Below are positions 12,315-21,666 of a DNA stretch of 64,000 nt, one piece after another. Numbering within the stretch: position 1 is the first letter of the stretch; every line of letters begins with the position of its first letter. The notes beneath the pieces were generated by a model. It was not told the DNA's origin and did not search any database. It worked only from the letters and a program-made list of their open reading frames with translations. Source of the stretch: Asaia lannensis NBRC 102526 (lineage in GTDB: Bacteria; Pseudomonadota; Alphaproteobacteria; Acetobacterales; Acetobacteraceae); NCBI RefSeq assembly GCF_024054035.1, contig NZ_JAMXQU010000003.1, positions 124,001-188,000 of the forward strand, in the 5' to 3' direction. The translations under genes and the position numbers were made by a program.

Positions 12315-12377
12315 GGAATATCCATCCTCATTTCACATTACGCCAGTTGACAGCGCCGGTGTCTCGACGCCTTGTGA

Positions 12378-13691
<1,314 letters not shown>

Positions 13692-13699
13692 GCACCACC

Positions 13700-13722
13700 G
13701 AGGGAGAGATTTTCTCTCCCTC
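13700..13722 (+). terminator. Stem-loop after eno
   Basis: A perfect 10-bp inverted repeat (GAGGGAGAGA, loop TTT, TCTCTCCCTC) begins nine bases after the eno stop. It has no following T-run and is rather G/A against C/T in its arms. It may stabilise the eno 3' end or end transcription weakly before ftsB. Confidence 0.45.
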
Positions 13723-13802
13723 ACCCCATTCCACGATTGTAAGCCATGCCGCGCCGGGGTTAGGATCGGTAACGCCAGCTTGACTGAATTCGTGGAGTTT
13801 CC

Positions 13803-14132
13803 GTGCAAATCGTCCGTGCCATCCGTCGCCTCGTGCGCGCTGTCGTTCCCCCTGCCCTGTTTCTTGGGTTAACGGCCTATTTCGGATGGAATGCCCTTCA
13901 GGGCGATCATGGCATCAAGGCCTATCACGAGCAGCTCAAGCTTATGGATCAGGCCGTTCAGGCCCAGAAAGACGCCGATGCCGAACAGGCCGTCTGGAAG
14001 CGTCGCATAGGCAGTCTGAATGAACGCGCACTCGATGCCGATATGCTCGACGAGCGCTCCAGGGCGATGCTCAATCTGGCGCGCAATGGCGATACCGTCA
14101 TTCCCTACGGTCCTCACGACAAGCTTTACTGA
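13803..14132 (+). CDS. ftsB: FtsB/DivIC-type septum formation initiator
   Basis: A 109-residue bitopic protein with one N-terminal membrane segment (about residues 13-30) and a coiled-coil stretch (about 35-65), then a short soluble tail ending in GDTVIPYGPHDKLY. This is the layout of FtsB, which joins FtsL and FtsQ in the divisome. The chosen start is GTG at 13803. It follows eno, as in most alphaproteobacteria, but is not followed by pdhA, which here is 13 kb away. Confidence 0.85.
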   Translation: MQIVRAIRRLVRAVVPPALFLGLTAYFGWNALQGDHGIKAYHEQLKLMDQAVQAQKDADAEQAVWKRRIGSLNERALDADMLDERSRAMLNLARNGDTVIPYGPHDKLY

Positions 14133-14570
14133 CCCGTGCCGTAAGTCGGCATCGGAGGTAATTATGGTCGCAAAGCCCGGGCGGGACTACGCCAGCCGCG
14201 CGTAGACCCTTCGCAGAACGTGCTTGCGAAACAGCGTCCCGTCGAAACAAACTCCACGCAATGGCAAAACCGAGCAAGCGCGCGCCTTACTGAATCAGGG
14301 GCGAGAGCCCGCCAGCGCTCTCGTTTATCCGCACGAAACATGCGCATAATGCGCCTTCATGATCCCTGCCTACAGGCTGGCAGTGATCGGGTGATGACGC
14401 GGCGCGAACGCTATCAGACAGGCACGCGCAAAGCAGTTTCTCTCCCGCCATTCGATGATGGCTCCAGCACGAAGACCGGCCAGAACGCGGCAATTCCACG
14501 ACGTCGCAAAACAGCATAAAAAAAGCGGCTCATGAGAGCCGCTTTTCCTTAACGTCGTCGAAGGCCGATC
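14133..14570. other. Gene-poor gap between ftsB and rpmG with possible pdhA relic
   Basis: No convincing long gene is seen in these 438 bp. A GGAGG ribosome site at about 14154 precedes an ATG at 14164 and a frame of only 13 codons (MVAKPGRDYASRA) ending in TAG. In relatives pdhA begins here, often with a short basic start, so this may be a broken leftover of a pdhA beginning or a stray mini-ORF. A plus-strand frame at 14220-14519 looks random in composition. The rpmG terminator lies at 14518-14546. Confidence 0.4.
14518..14546 (-). terminator. Rho-independent terminator of rpmG
   Basis: An 11-bp perfect stem (AAAAGCGGCTC / GAGCCGCTTTT, loop ATGA) stands 25 bp past the rpmG stop and ends in a run of Ts on the minus strand. 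Being A- and T-flanked it could also stop transcripts coming from ftsB. Confidence 0.88.
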
Positions 14571-14738
14571 TTACTTGATCTTGGCTTCGCGGAACGCAAC
14601 ATGCTTGCGCACGACGGGATCGTACTTGCGCACTTCCATCTTGCCGGTCGCCGAACGGGCGTTCTTCTTGGTGACATAGAAATATCCGGTATCCGCGGTC
14701 GAAACGAGACGGATCTGGATGACGTTGGTCTTGGCCAT
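14571..14738 (-). CDS. rpmG: 50S ribosomal protein L33
   Basis: A 55-residue ribosomal protein starting [20 protein letters not shown] and ending [13 protein letters not shown], clearly L33. It lacks the CxxC pairs, so it is the zinc-free form. It is a single-gene unit between ftsB and lexA on the opposite strand, with a candidate promoter upstream and a strong terminator downstream. Confidence 0.96.
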   Translation of the reverse strand: MAKTNVIQIRLVSTADTGYFYVTKKNARSATGKMEVRKYDPVVRKHVAFREAKIK

Positions 14739-14804
14739 TGGGTCCTCGCAAACTGATCTGTCGCTGCGCGCGACATGAACGGCAGCGTTTTCAAGCTGGG
14801 CGCA

Positions 14805-14833
14805 TAAATGCTTGTATTACGCCTCCGGGTCAA
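14805..14833 (-). promoter_or_regulatory. Candidate rpmG promoter
   Basis: A -35 element TTGACC (14828-14833, minus strand) stands about 90 bp before the rpmG ATG. A weak -10 such as CATTTA follows at 17 bp. The -35 is convincing; the -10 is poor. Confidence 0.35.
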
Positions 14834-14901
14834 GTGTTTCCCGTAAAACGGTGGATTAATTTTGGGCATCCGGGGAAAAAATCTTGAAGGGACCGAAGCA
14901 A

Positions 14902-14916
14902 GAACTTAATAAGAAC
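14902..14916 (+). promoter_or_regulatory. LexA operator (SOS box) of lexA
   Basis: GAAC-TTAATAA-GAAC is the direct repeat GAAC-N7-GAAC (equally GTTC-N7-GTTC on the other strand), the SOS box of alphaproteobacteria. It lies 58 bp before the lexA ATG in AT-rich promoter-like sequence and points to autoregulation by LexA. Confidence 0.85.
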
Positions 14917-14974
14917 AGAATGATCCCGGGCTGTTACGGTGCTCTACCGTCCCGGCCACGGAGAGAGGGACCCC

Positions 14975-15679
14975 ATGCTGACACGCAAGCAACACCAGCT
15001 TCTGCTTTATATAGACGGTTATCTGAAGCGGACCGGTTTTTCACCCTCATTCGACGAAATGAAGGAAGCACTCGAGCTCCGCTCCAAATCGGGCATTCAC
15101 AGACTGATCTCCGCCCTTGAAGAGCGCGGCTTCCTGCGTCGTCATCATCATCGTGCGCGCGCTCTCGAGATTATCCGCCTTCCAGTCATGGAATCCGCGT
15201 CTCTCCCAACGGGCAGCGAGGGAACAGCGTTCCCTCGTCTCGTCGCGAGCCAGGAGAGCATCCCCGCACCGGTCACCGTAAATGGCGATAACTCGGTGGT
15301 CGGCGTTCCGCTTTACGGTCGAATTGCCGCAGGTCTGCCCATAGAAGCATTCCGCGATCAGGGTGAGCAGATCGACATTCCGGCAGCGCAGCTGACAAAA
15401 GGGCGCCATTACGCCCTTCAGGTTTCCGGCGAGTCCATGATCGAGGCTGGTATTCTCGATGGAGATACCGTCATCATACGGCAGAGCGAAACCGCCGAAA
15501 ACGGCCAGATCGTCGTTGCCCTCGTCGACGGGCAGGAAGTCACGCTCAAGCGGTTGCGCCAGAGAGGAAACTCGATCGCGCTCGAACCGGCCAATCCGGC
15601 CTTCGAGACACAGATCTTTCCTCAGAACAGGGTCCGCATCCAGGGCGTGCTCATCGGCCTGTATCGCCGTTACGACTGA
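14975..15679 (+). CDS. lexA: LexA repressor (self-cleaving S24 family)
   Basis: SOS-response repressor of 234 residues. An N-terminal winged helix (about 1-65, MLTRKQHQLLLYID...) is joined by a long linker to a serine-protease domain. The cleavage pair is Ala119-Gly120 in YGRIAAGLP, the nucleophile Ser154 is in SGESMIEAG and the base Lys192 is in VTLKRL. The ATG at 14975 is preferred over an upstream in-frame GTG because GAGAGAGGGA precedes it and the protein then begins like the family. A GAAC-N7-GAAC box upstream indicates autorepression. Its last 29 bp overlap the 3' end of the convergent MocR gene. Confidence 0.96.
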   Translation: MLTRKQHQLLLYIDGYLKRTGFSPSFDEMKEALELRSKSGIHRLISALEERGFLRRHHHRARALEIIRLPVMESASLPTGSEGTAFPRLVASQESIPAPVTVNGDNSVVGVPLYGRIAAGLPIEAFRDQGEQIDIPAAQLTKGRHYALQVSGESMIEAGILDGDTVIIRQSETAENGQIVVALVDGQEVTLKRLRQRGNSIALEPANPAFETQIFPQNRVRIQGVLIGLYRRYD

Positions 15680-17099
15680 ATGATGCACCCGGACAGGGCT
15701 GATATTCTTGCCAGCTCTCCCGGGTGCGCTCGATCAACGCAGCCAGACGGCGAAATATCTCAGGATCTCTCATCTGGGCGACATTGAAGCGCATGAAACG
15801 CGCCGCCTGCAGGGAATCGCTGAACACGGCACCGGGAGCGAGAAGCATTCCTTCCTTCGGGGCCAGTTGGGCTAGTCGCGATGCATCGCACCGGTCTGGT
15901 ATAACACACCACAGACTGAAGCCGCTCTTGAGGATAATCCAAGGCTGAACACCAAGTGTGGCGAGGCGTGAAATGCAATCGCGGCGTGCGCGAAACAATT
16001 TCGTGTTCAGCGCGTCCCTATGCCGTCGATACGCACCGCTTTCGATCACGTGCTGCACGATCTGCGCCGCAAGAGGACTCACTCCGGCGAAACCCGTGGC
16101 GATCTGGAGATCGACAAGGGCCTCGATCAGATCCGGATGGGCAGCGATATAGCCACAGCGTAGCGAGGCGGTAAGTGTCTTCGAGAATGAGCCAATCCTG
16201 ACGACACGATCCAGACCATCGAGAGGCGCAAAGCTTGCACTCGGCGGGGGCGCAAAATCAGCGAATATATCGTCCTCAATCACATAGGTTCCGCACTGCC
16301 GAGCCAGCATCAGAACCGCATGAGCATTTTTCAGGCTGAGAGTACCGCCAGTCGGATTTTGCAGGCCTGAGTTCGTAAGATAAAGGCGCGGCCGTTCCCG
16401 AGACAATATCTTCGCGAAGACCGCGAGATCCGGTCCTTCGGGCGTAAAGGGCACGCTGACAATCCTGACACCATGCACAGTAAGTAGCGCCCGGAAGTTG
16501 AAGTAACAGGGTTCGTCTATCAGCACGCAATCCCCGGATTTGAGGAGAATCCTGCATACAAGATCGAGAGCCTGCGTGCTCGACCCGGTCAACAATATCT
16601 GCTCCGGCGACACATAGAGCTGCGATTCCGCCCAGCGACGTGAGAGTAATGCGCGAAAACCCGGCGCCCCCATGGCAGGACCATACCCGGTCAAAACAGT
16701 CTCCGGCGAGCGCGCTGCGTCCCGCAGGGCAGTTTCAAGGAGCGCACGGGGCATCCATGCGGCCGGGAGCCAACCGCATCCCGGCTGCCACACTGTCGGA
16801 TCGGTTTCCAGCGCCTGACGAGAGACCCAGAATGGATCGATTGCATGATCACGGCGCATACGCGCCACTTCCGGATGAGCACGGACGTCATTTACGTAGT
16901 AGCCTGACCCCGGACGCGCGATAACACTGCCTTCTGCTACCAGTCGATCATAAGCCTCACTTACGGTGGAAGACGAGACGCAAAGCTGCGCCGCAAGGGT
17001 TCTGATCGAAGGCAAACGCTCTCCTCGCCCGAGGCCACCCGTGGAAATACGTTTACGCACAGTCTCAACAACAAGATCGTTCTTGGTCCGCAATTTCAT
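15651..17099 (-). CDS. MocR-type transcriptional regulator (GntR HTH fused to aminotransferase fold)
   Basis: An N-terminal GntR winged helix (ERLPSIRTLAAQL...VSEAYDRL) is followed by a fold-type I PLP-dependent aminotransferase-like domain with the PLP lysine in GSFSKTLTASLRCGY. Such MocR regulators sense PLP or amino-acid derivatives and often control a divergent gene. Here the divergent neighbour is a DMT exporter. The start is uncertain: ATG 17099 fits the family's short lead-in, but in-frame ATG 17165 and GTG 17189 would add 22 or 30 residues. The 3' end overlaps lexA by 29 bp. It is not obviously PdxR, because no pdxS/pdxT is nearby. Confidence 0.88.
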   Translation of the reverse strand: MKLRTKNDLVVETVRKRISTGGLGRGERLPSIRTLAAQLCVSSSTVSEAYDRLVAEGSVIARPGSGYYVNDVRAHPEVARMRRDHAIDPFWVSRQALETDPTVWQPGCGWLPAAWMPRALLETALRDAARSPETVLTGYGPAMGAPGFRALLSRRWAESQLYVSPEQILLTGSSTQALDLVCRILLKSGDCVLIDEPCYFNFRALLTVHGVRIVSVPFTPEGPDLAVFAKILSRERPRLYLTNSGLQNPTGGTLSLKNAHAVLMLARQCGTYVIEDDIFADFAPPPSASFAPLDGLDRVVRIGSFSKTLTASLRCGYIAAHPDLIEALVDLQIATGFAGVSPLAAQIVQHVIESGAYRRHRDALNTKLFRARRDCISRLATLGVQPWIILKSGFSLWCVIPDRCDASRLAQLAPKEGMLLAPGAVFSDSLQAARFMRFNVAQMRDPEIFRRLAALIERTRESWQEYQPCPGASFSRNGDTGR

Positions 17100-17228
17100 G
17101 TCGATATCGCAACTGTTCGTTTTCTCGATCGAACAGTCCTGCTGAGTCAGGCCCTCTTTGTCCATGGCGCAATCCGATGCCTTCTCCACAACTCTGCATC
17201 GCGTGAATCTTTGGAAAAGGCTGGATCG

Positions 17229-18101
17229 ATGTCCTTACCCCACAAACAACGTGCAAGCGGCACGCTCTGCGGAATTGCTGGAATTGTTATTTTCAGTGGC
17301 TCGCTTCCAGCGACCCTCATCGCCGAGACCGCTTTCGCTCCCATGTTCCTTACAGCGGCACGAACAATCATCGCAGCGATGTGCGGCCTCGCTCTGCTGA
17401 TCGTGCTCAAACGGCCGCGTCCCGGCCCCGGCGCCATGCGTCCGCTGATGGTTGTCGCTTCGGGCGTCGTCATTGGCTATCCGCTTCTCTCCGCCTGTGC
17501 TTTGCAGCATATCGAAGCAGTGCGCTCTGCTTTATGGACTGGAATCCTTCCGCTCAGCACCGCACTCTTCGCCGTGATCCGCAATGGAGAAAAGCCGTCG
17601 CGCATTTTCTGGCTTCTGTCTCTTTGCGGTGCGGGCGCTGTCCTGGTCTACGCAGCGATACAAACGCAGGGTGGGTCGCTTTTGGGCGACACTTTCATGT
17701 TGGCGGCAATTCTCGCATGTGGATTGGGATATGCAGAAGGTGCTGCCCTTTCCAGAACGCTGGGCGGCTGGCAGGTCATTTCCTGGGCATTGCTCATATC
17801 TTCACCCGTCATGCTGATCATTGCACTGCTTTGTCCTCCACAGACTCTGGCATACGTGCCGGCAGAGGCGTGGTGCTCGCTTGCTTACGTCGCGTTATTC
17901 AGCGGATTATTGGGCTTTGTCTTCTGGTACCGCGCTCTCGCGCTGGGCGGTGTTGCGCGTATCGGGCAATTGCAGCTCCTGCAGCCGCTCGGTGGCCTCG
18001 CACTATCGGCCATGCTGCTGCATGAGCGCGTACCGGCATCAATGCTCGTCGTTACGCTGATTGTACTTTTCTGCGTGTTCGGGGCAAGACGCGCCGCCTG
18101 A
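17229..18101 (+). CDS. EamA/DMT-family transporter
   Basis: A 290-residue inner-membrane protein with about ten hydrophobic segments in two EamA repeats; a conserved-looking ERVPASMLVVTLIVLFC pattern is near the C-terminus. Such proteins commonly export amino acids or other metabolites. The ATG at 17229 is preferred to an in-frame TTG at 17211. It diverges from the MocR regulator, which probably controls it. The substrate is unknown; an amine or amino acid is the reasonable guess from the pairing. Confidence 0.85.
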   Translation: MSLPHKQRASGTLCGIAGIVIFSGSLPATLIAETAFAPMFLTAARTIIAAMCGLALLIVLKRPRPGPGAMRPLMVVASGVVIGYPLLSACALQHIEAVRSALWTGILPLSTALFAVIRNGEKPSRIFWLLSLCGAGAVLVYAAIQTQGGSLLGDTFMLAAILACGLGYAEGAALSRTLGGWQVISWALLISSPVMLIIALLCPPQTLAYVPAEAWCSLAYVALFSGLLGFVFWYRALALGGVARIGQLQLLQPLGGLALSAMLLHERVPASMLVVTLIVLFCVFGARRAA

Positions 18102-18122
18102 GAAATCGGGCGGCGCATAGCC

Positions 18123-18686
18123 TCAATGGGCCGCCTTGTCCTTCGTGACACGAACTGTGCCATCCGGGGCGATCAGCGTGCTCGTTCCATCGCCATTGGG
18201 AATGACAATAGTCCCGTTCTGGGCAGGCTTGAGATATTTATGCGCGTTATCCTCAACCGAGGCGTTCAGTGAAGGCCGCGGTGTCGTATGAACACCATTG
18301 ACCACACCGTCATGCTCGCCCATTTCAAGAACGCCGCCGTCTCCCAGCTGAATGGCACTATCGCTGCCACTTCCATGGCTTTTGGTCATGGAGCCGAAAT
18401 AGCTGTTCGTGTCCTTGAGCGCGTCGCGCAGTCCGTTCGGCGAAGCTTCAACATCGCGCAAGGTCGGCAAAGGCTGCGGCGCACCGGGCCAGATATTCCC
18501 GCTTTCAGGCAGGATCGGCATGGCCATATAGGCATGCCCTCTCACCTTCTCCATATTTTCCGACGCGCCTTCCGGCATATTCGGATGCGCACCCGGGAGG
18601 GTCGCCGTATCGTGGATGGACTTCCCAAAGCCGGAACAGCCACTCAACAAAACAGGAATCGCTAAAAGAGCGGCCTTTCTCATCAT
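18123..18686 (-). CDS. Putative lipoprotein of unknown function
   Basis: A 187-residue protein with a lipoprotein signal peptide: basic start, hydrophobic core and lipobox LLSGC (Cys about residue 17). The mature part is rich in Gly, Asn, Pro and Asp and has no membrane segment; near the end, IVIPNGDGTSTLIAPDGTVRV has the look of a short beta-repeat with paired DGT turns. I recognise no domain. It lies convergent to the DMT transporter and 81 bp past the pgsA stop, so it may belong to the uvrC-pgsA unit. Confidence 0.7.
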   Translation of the reverse strand: MMRKAALLAIPVLLSGCSGFGKSIHDTATLPGAHPNMPEGASENMEKVRGHAYMAMPILPESGNIWPGAPQPLPTLRDVEASPNGLRDALKDTNSYFGSMTKSHGSGSDSAIQLGDGGVLEMGEHDGVVNGVHTTPRPSLNASVEDNAHKYLKPAQNGTIVIPNGDGTSTLIAPDGTVRVTKDKAAH

Positions 18687-18767
18687 CTACTCCAGGGATG
18701 TCATCGCCGCTCTTTTAAGACGGGACCGCGATCAACGCCAGATACAGAACATGTATAGCGTATAATA

Positions 18768-19373
18768 CTAGTGCGAAACCTTGGCCGAAGACCGGTTTGT
18801 GCCGCTCCCCATCATTCTCGAAAGTCCCGTTACCAGATACCCCCAGCCACTCATCACTGTCGGTATCACCGAAACCCACAGCATAAGGGCACCGACGCCG
18901 GTGAACGAGATCATGCCCAGCCCGATCATGCGCGGCATTTCATCACCAGCCAGCAGACAACCGATCGCCACCATCTGAATGCCGGTTTTCCATTTCGCAA
19001 GGCGCGTGGATGGCAGGGTCGCACGCTGGCTTGCCATGTATTCGCGCAAACCGCTGACCATGATCTCACGGATCAGGATGATGATCGCCGCAAAAAGTGC
19101 GCCATCCACCAGGCGCCCATAGCCAGCCAGTGCGAGCAGCAAAGACCCGACGAGGAGTTTGTCGGCAATCGGATCCATCATGCGCCCGAGCTCGGATCCC
19201 TGCTTCCAGCGTCTGGCCAGCATGCCATCGAGATAATCGGTGATGCAGGCCGCGATATAGAGCACGCAGGCTATGGCATCGCAGACCGGGTTCGACATGG
19301 CGATAAGCGCAATCAGCAACGGTATCGAGGCGATACGAAGCAGGGTCAGAATATTGGGCAGATCTGTCAGCAT
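18768..19373 (-). CDS. pgsA: CDP-diacylglycerol--glycerol-3-phosphate 3-phosphatidyltransferase
   Basis: Inner-membrane enzyme that makes phosphatidylglycerol phosphate. The CDP-alcohol phosphotransferase signature (DG-x2-AR-x8-G-x3-D-x3-D) is complete in DYLDGMLARR...GRMMDPIADK, near residues 68-92. Length is 201 residues with four to six hydrophobic segments. It follows uvrC by 100 bp on the same strand, a common pairing in proteobacteria. Confidence 0.94.
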   Translation of the reverse strand: MLTDLPNILTLLRIASIPLLIALIAMSNPVCDAIACVLYIAACITDYLDGMLARRWKQGSELGRMMDPIADKLLVGSLLLALAGYGRLVDGALFAAIIILIREIMVSGLREYMASQRATLPSTRLAKWKTGIQMVAIGCLLAGDEMPRMIGLGMISFTGVGALMLWVSVIPTVMSGWGYLVTGLSRMMGSGTNRSSAKVSH

Positions 19374-19473
19374 GAATCGTCCCCGGCGCTGCCATTAAGT
19401 CGATGGAGGCATAAGCATGATTTCATGCCTCATGATAGGGTGGTATTGTCCTGCGATCATAGCGTGTCTGCCC

Positions 19474-21369
19474 TCATTGGGGATGAAAAAAGGCATAAAT
19501 CGTACGGGCAATTTCCGAATTGATCCCGCCGACCGATGACAGCTCCTCCACGCTGGCGCTGCGCACCCCGCGCACGGACCCGAAACGCGTGAGAAGAGCC
19601 CGTTTGCGCACGGCACCGATTCCCGGAACGCTGTCGAGCTCGGAAGTCTTGATGGCTTTGCTCCGTCCGGCCCTGTGTGTGGTTATGGCAAAGCGATGCG
19701 CCTCGTCGCGCAGGCGTTGCAGATAGTAGAGAACCGGGTCGTTCGGTGGCATCTGGAAAGGTGACCTGCCTTCCTGAAAAAACCATTCCCGCCCGGCATC
19801 CCTGTCGGGTCCCTTTGCAATCGCCACGATCGGGATGTCGCGCACATTGAGTTCTTCCAGGACTGCACGCACGGCATTGAACTGACCCAGACCACCATCG
19901 ATCAGCAGAAGATCCGGCCAGTCCTGCGGGCGCTCATCGGGCGCATCCGGATCGCGCTTGCCAAAGCGTCTCTCCATGACCTCGCGCATCATGCCGAAAT
20001 CGTCGCCCGGCGTTACCGGTCCCTTGATGGCGAATTTGCGATAGGCCCGCTTGGTGAAACCCTCAGGTCCTGCAACCACCATCACACCATAGGCATGCTG
20101 CCCCATGATATGCGAATTATCATAGGTCTCGATACGCTGTGGCGGGGCCGGCAGGTCGAATGCCGCAGCAACACCATTCAGCAGCTTGCCGATCCCTGCA
20201 CTTTCCGCCAGTCGACGTTCCAGCGCCTCGCGGGCGTTGGTTTCAGCATGACGCACCACGTCGCGTCGCTCCCCGCGCTGGGGCTGCAACAGCTCCAGCT
20301 TGCGACCGCGCTTGAGCGTCAGGGCCTCCGATACCAGCTCCAGCTCGGAAGGGTCCGTATTGAGCAATATCTGTGGCGGCGGCGGTTTGTCGTCGTAGAA
20401 CTGGAGCAGGAACGCCGCCAGAATATCGGCCCTGTCGTCATCCTCCGCGTGATCGGGAAAAAACGCGCGGTTTCCGTTGTTGCGACTATTGCGGATAAAG
20501 AATACCTGAATGCAGCTTCGGCCTGCCTCCTGCCAGATCGCCACAATATCTGCATCGCCTATCGAGGCCGGATTGATAATACCGGATTCCTGCATGCTCG
20601 AAAAACCGCGTATACGGTCGCGTATGGCTGCCGCACGCTCGAATTCCAAAGCTTCCGAGGCCTTTTCCATCTCCTCGACAAGCGCCTTGTGCACATCACT
20701 GCTTTTGCCCGACAGGAACTGCTTCGTCTCCTCCACGAGTTCTGCATACTGACCCGGCGTCACACGGCCCACACAAGGGGCGGAACAACGCCTGATCTGA
20801 AATAGCAGGCAGGGGCGTGTACGCGACGTCAGGACCGCATCGCTGCATGACCTGAGCAGAAAGCTGCGCTGGATCAGGTTCAGGGTCTGATTAACCGCCC
20901 AGGCCGAAGCGAAAGGCCCCCAATAGGTCGCGTTCTTTACGGGGCGGCCGCGCTGCTTGGTGATCTGGGGAAACTCATGCCCCTCGGTCAGCATGATCCA
21001 GGGATAGGATTTGTCGTCACGCAACAGGATGTTGAAGCGCGGCTTCATCTTCTTGATGTAGTTCGCTTCAAGAAGCAGCGCCTCGGCTTCTGTCCGTGTG
21101 GTGACGATCTCCATCGATCTCGTAAGGCTCACCATCCGGCGCAATCGCTCCGGAAGCTGATTGAGACGCAGATAGGAAGAGACCCGTTTCTTCAGGCTGA
21201 GCGCTTTGCCGACATAAAGCACCTCACCTTTTTCCCCCAGCATTCGATACACGCCAGGGGTGAAGGGAATGGTCTTGAGCGCTTCACGGATAGCCTCCGC
21301 CCCCTCCTTGCGTGGCGCTCCAGAGAGGTCGGCCTCGACCGGGCCATCCGGTTTTGCGGGCGCGGTCAT
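19474..21369 (-). CDS. uvrC: Excinuclease ABC subunit C
   Basis: Makes the two incisions in nucleotide excision repair. In order it shows a GIY-YIG nuclease domain (PGVYRML...VLYVGKA), a UVR motif ([15 protein letters not shown]), the RNase H-like C-terminal nuclease region ([21 protein letters not shown]) and tandem helix-hairpin-helix motifs at the end ([22 protein letters not shown]). About 631 residues from the ATG at 21369; an in-frame GTG at 21381 would add four. A GTTC-N7-GAAC sequence and a perfect DnaA box lie just upstream. Confidence 0.97.
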   Translation of the reverse strand: MTAPAKPDGPVEADLSGAPRKEGAEAIREALKTIPFTPGVYRMLGEKGEVLYVGKALSLKKRVSSYLRLNQLPERLRRMVSLTRSMEIVTTRTEAEALLLEANYIKKMKPRFNILLRDDKSYPWIMLTEGHEFPQITKQRGRPVKNATYWGPFASAWAVNQTLNLIQRSFLLRSCSDAVLTSRTRPCLLFQIRRCSAPCVGRVTPGQYAELVEETKQFLSGKSSDVHKALVEEMEKASEALEFERAAAIRDRIRGFSSMQESGIINPASIGDADIVAIWQEAGRSCIQVFFIRNSRNNGNRAFFPDHAEDDDRADILAAFLLQFYDDKPPPPQILLNTDPSELELVSEALTLKRGRKLELLQPQRGERRDVVRHAETNAREALERRLAESAGIGKLLNGVAAAFDLPAPPQRIETYDNSHIMGQHAYGVMVVAGPEGFTKRAYRKFAIKGPVTPGDDFGMMREVMERRFGKRDPDAPDERPQDWPDLLLIDGGLGQFNAVRAVLEELNVRDIPIVAIAKGPDRDAGREWFFQEGRSPFQMPPNDPVLYYLQRLRDEAHRFAITTHRAGRSKAIKTSELDSVPGIGAVRKRALLTRFGSVRGVRSASVEELSSVGGINSEIARTIYAFFHPQ

Positions 21370-21666
21370 CGTGACGCGCACCCGGGAGGACTGGATGGCA
21401 GTTCATCCACCGAACATGTGGATAACTCTGTGGGGTATCGCGTGACAAATTGATGACGGGCGCAGTTTCGCGCGCTTTGCGACGCTTTGCCTAAATTTTG
21501 TGCATACGATGCTAAGATGTTGAAACTAAACAATTTTGCCCATTCGCTCCTAGGAAACAGCGCGAAGACCTTGGAAATACAGGGAGTCAATCCCTGAACT
21601 GCTATGAGAGTGGACAAAATTTCCACTCTCGCAGTGAGAACGATCCTGTTTTGTTCGAAGTTGCCT
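21370..21666. other. Intergenic region upstream of uvrC with DnaA box and stem-loop
   Basis: No gene is seen in this 297-bp gap. A perfect DnaA box (TGTGGATAA, 21417-21425) overlaps the inverted repeat ATCCAC/GTGGAT, and GTTC-N7-GAAC is at 21401-21415. A stem-loop at 21606-21630 lies behind the dipeptidase gene. The middle is AT-richer than the genes and probably carries the uvrC promoter. Confidence 0.5.
21606..21630 (-). terminator. Stem-loop downstream of the membrane dipeptidase gene
   Basis: A perfect 8-bp stem (GAGAGTGG / CCACTCTC) with a nine-base A/T-rich loop lies 36 bp past the dipeptidase stop. No clear T-run follows on the minus strand, so termination may be partial. Confidence 0.45.

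Noticed and set aside
14220-14519. 99-residue plus-strand frame after ftsB
   Set aside because: Low-complexity Arg/Ser/Thr-rich product, no ribosome site, and it runs into the rpmG terminator; likely chance.
18091-18116. Terminator shared by the DMT transporter and the lipoprotein gene
   Set aside because: GCGCCGCC/GGCGGCGC is a strong stem but overlaps the transporter stop codon and has no T-run on either strand.
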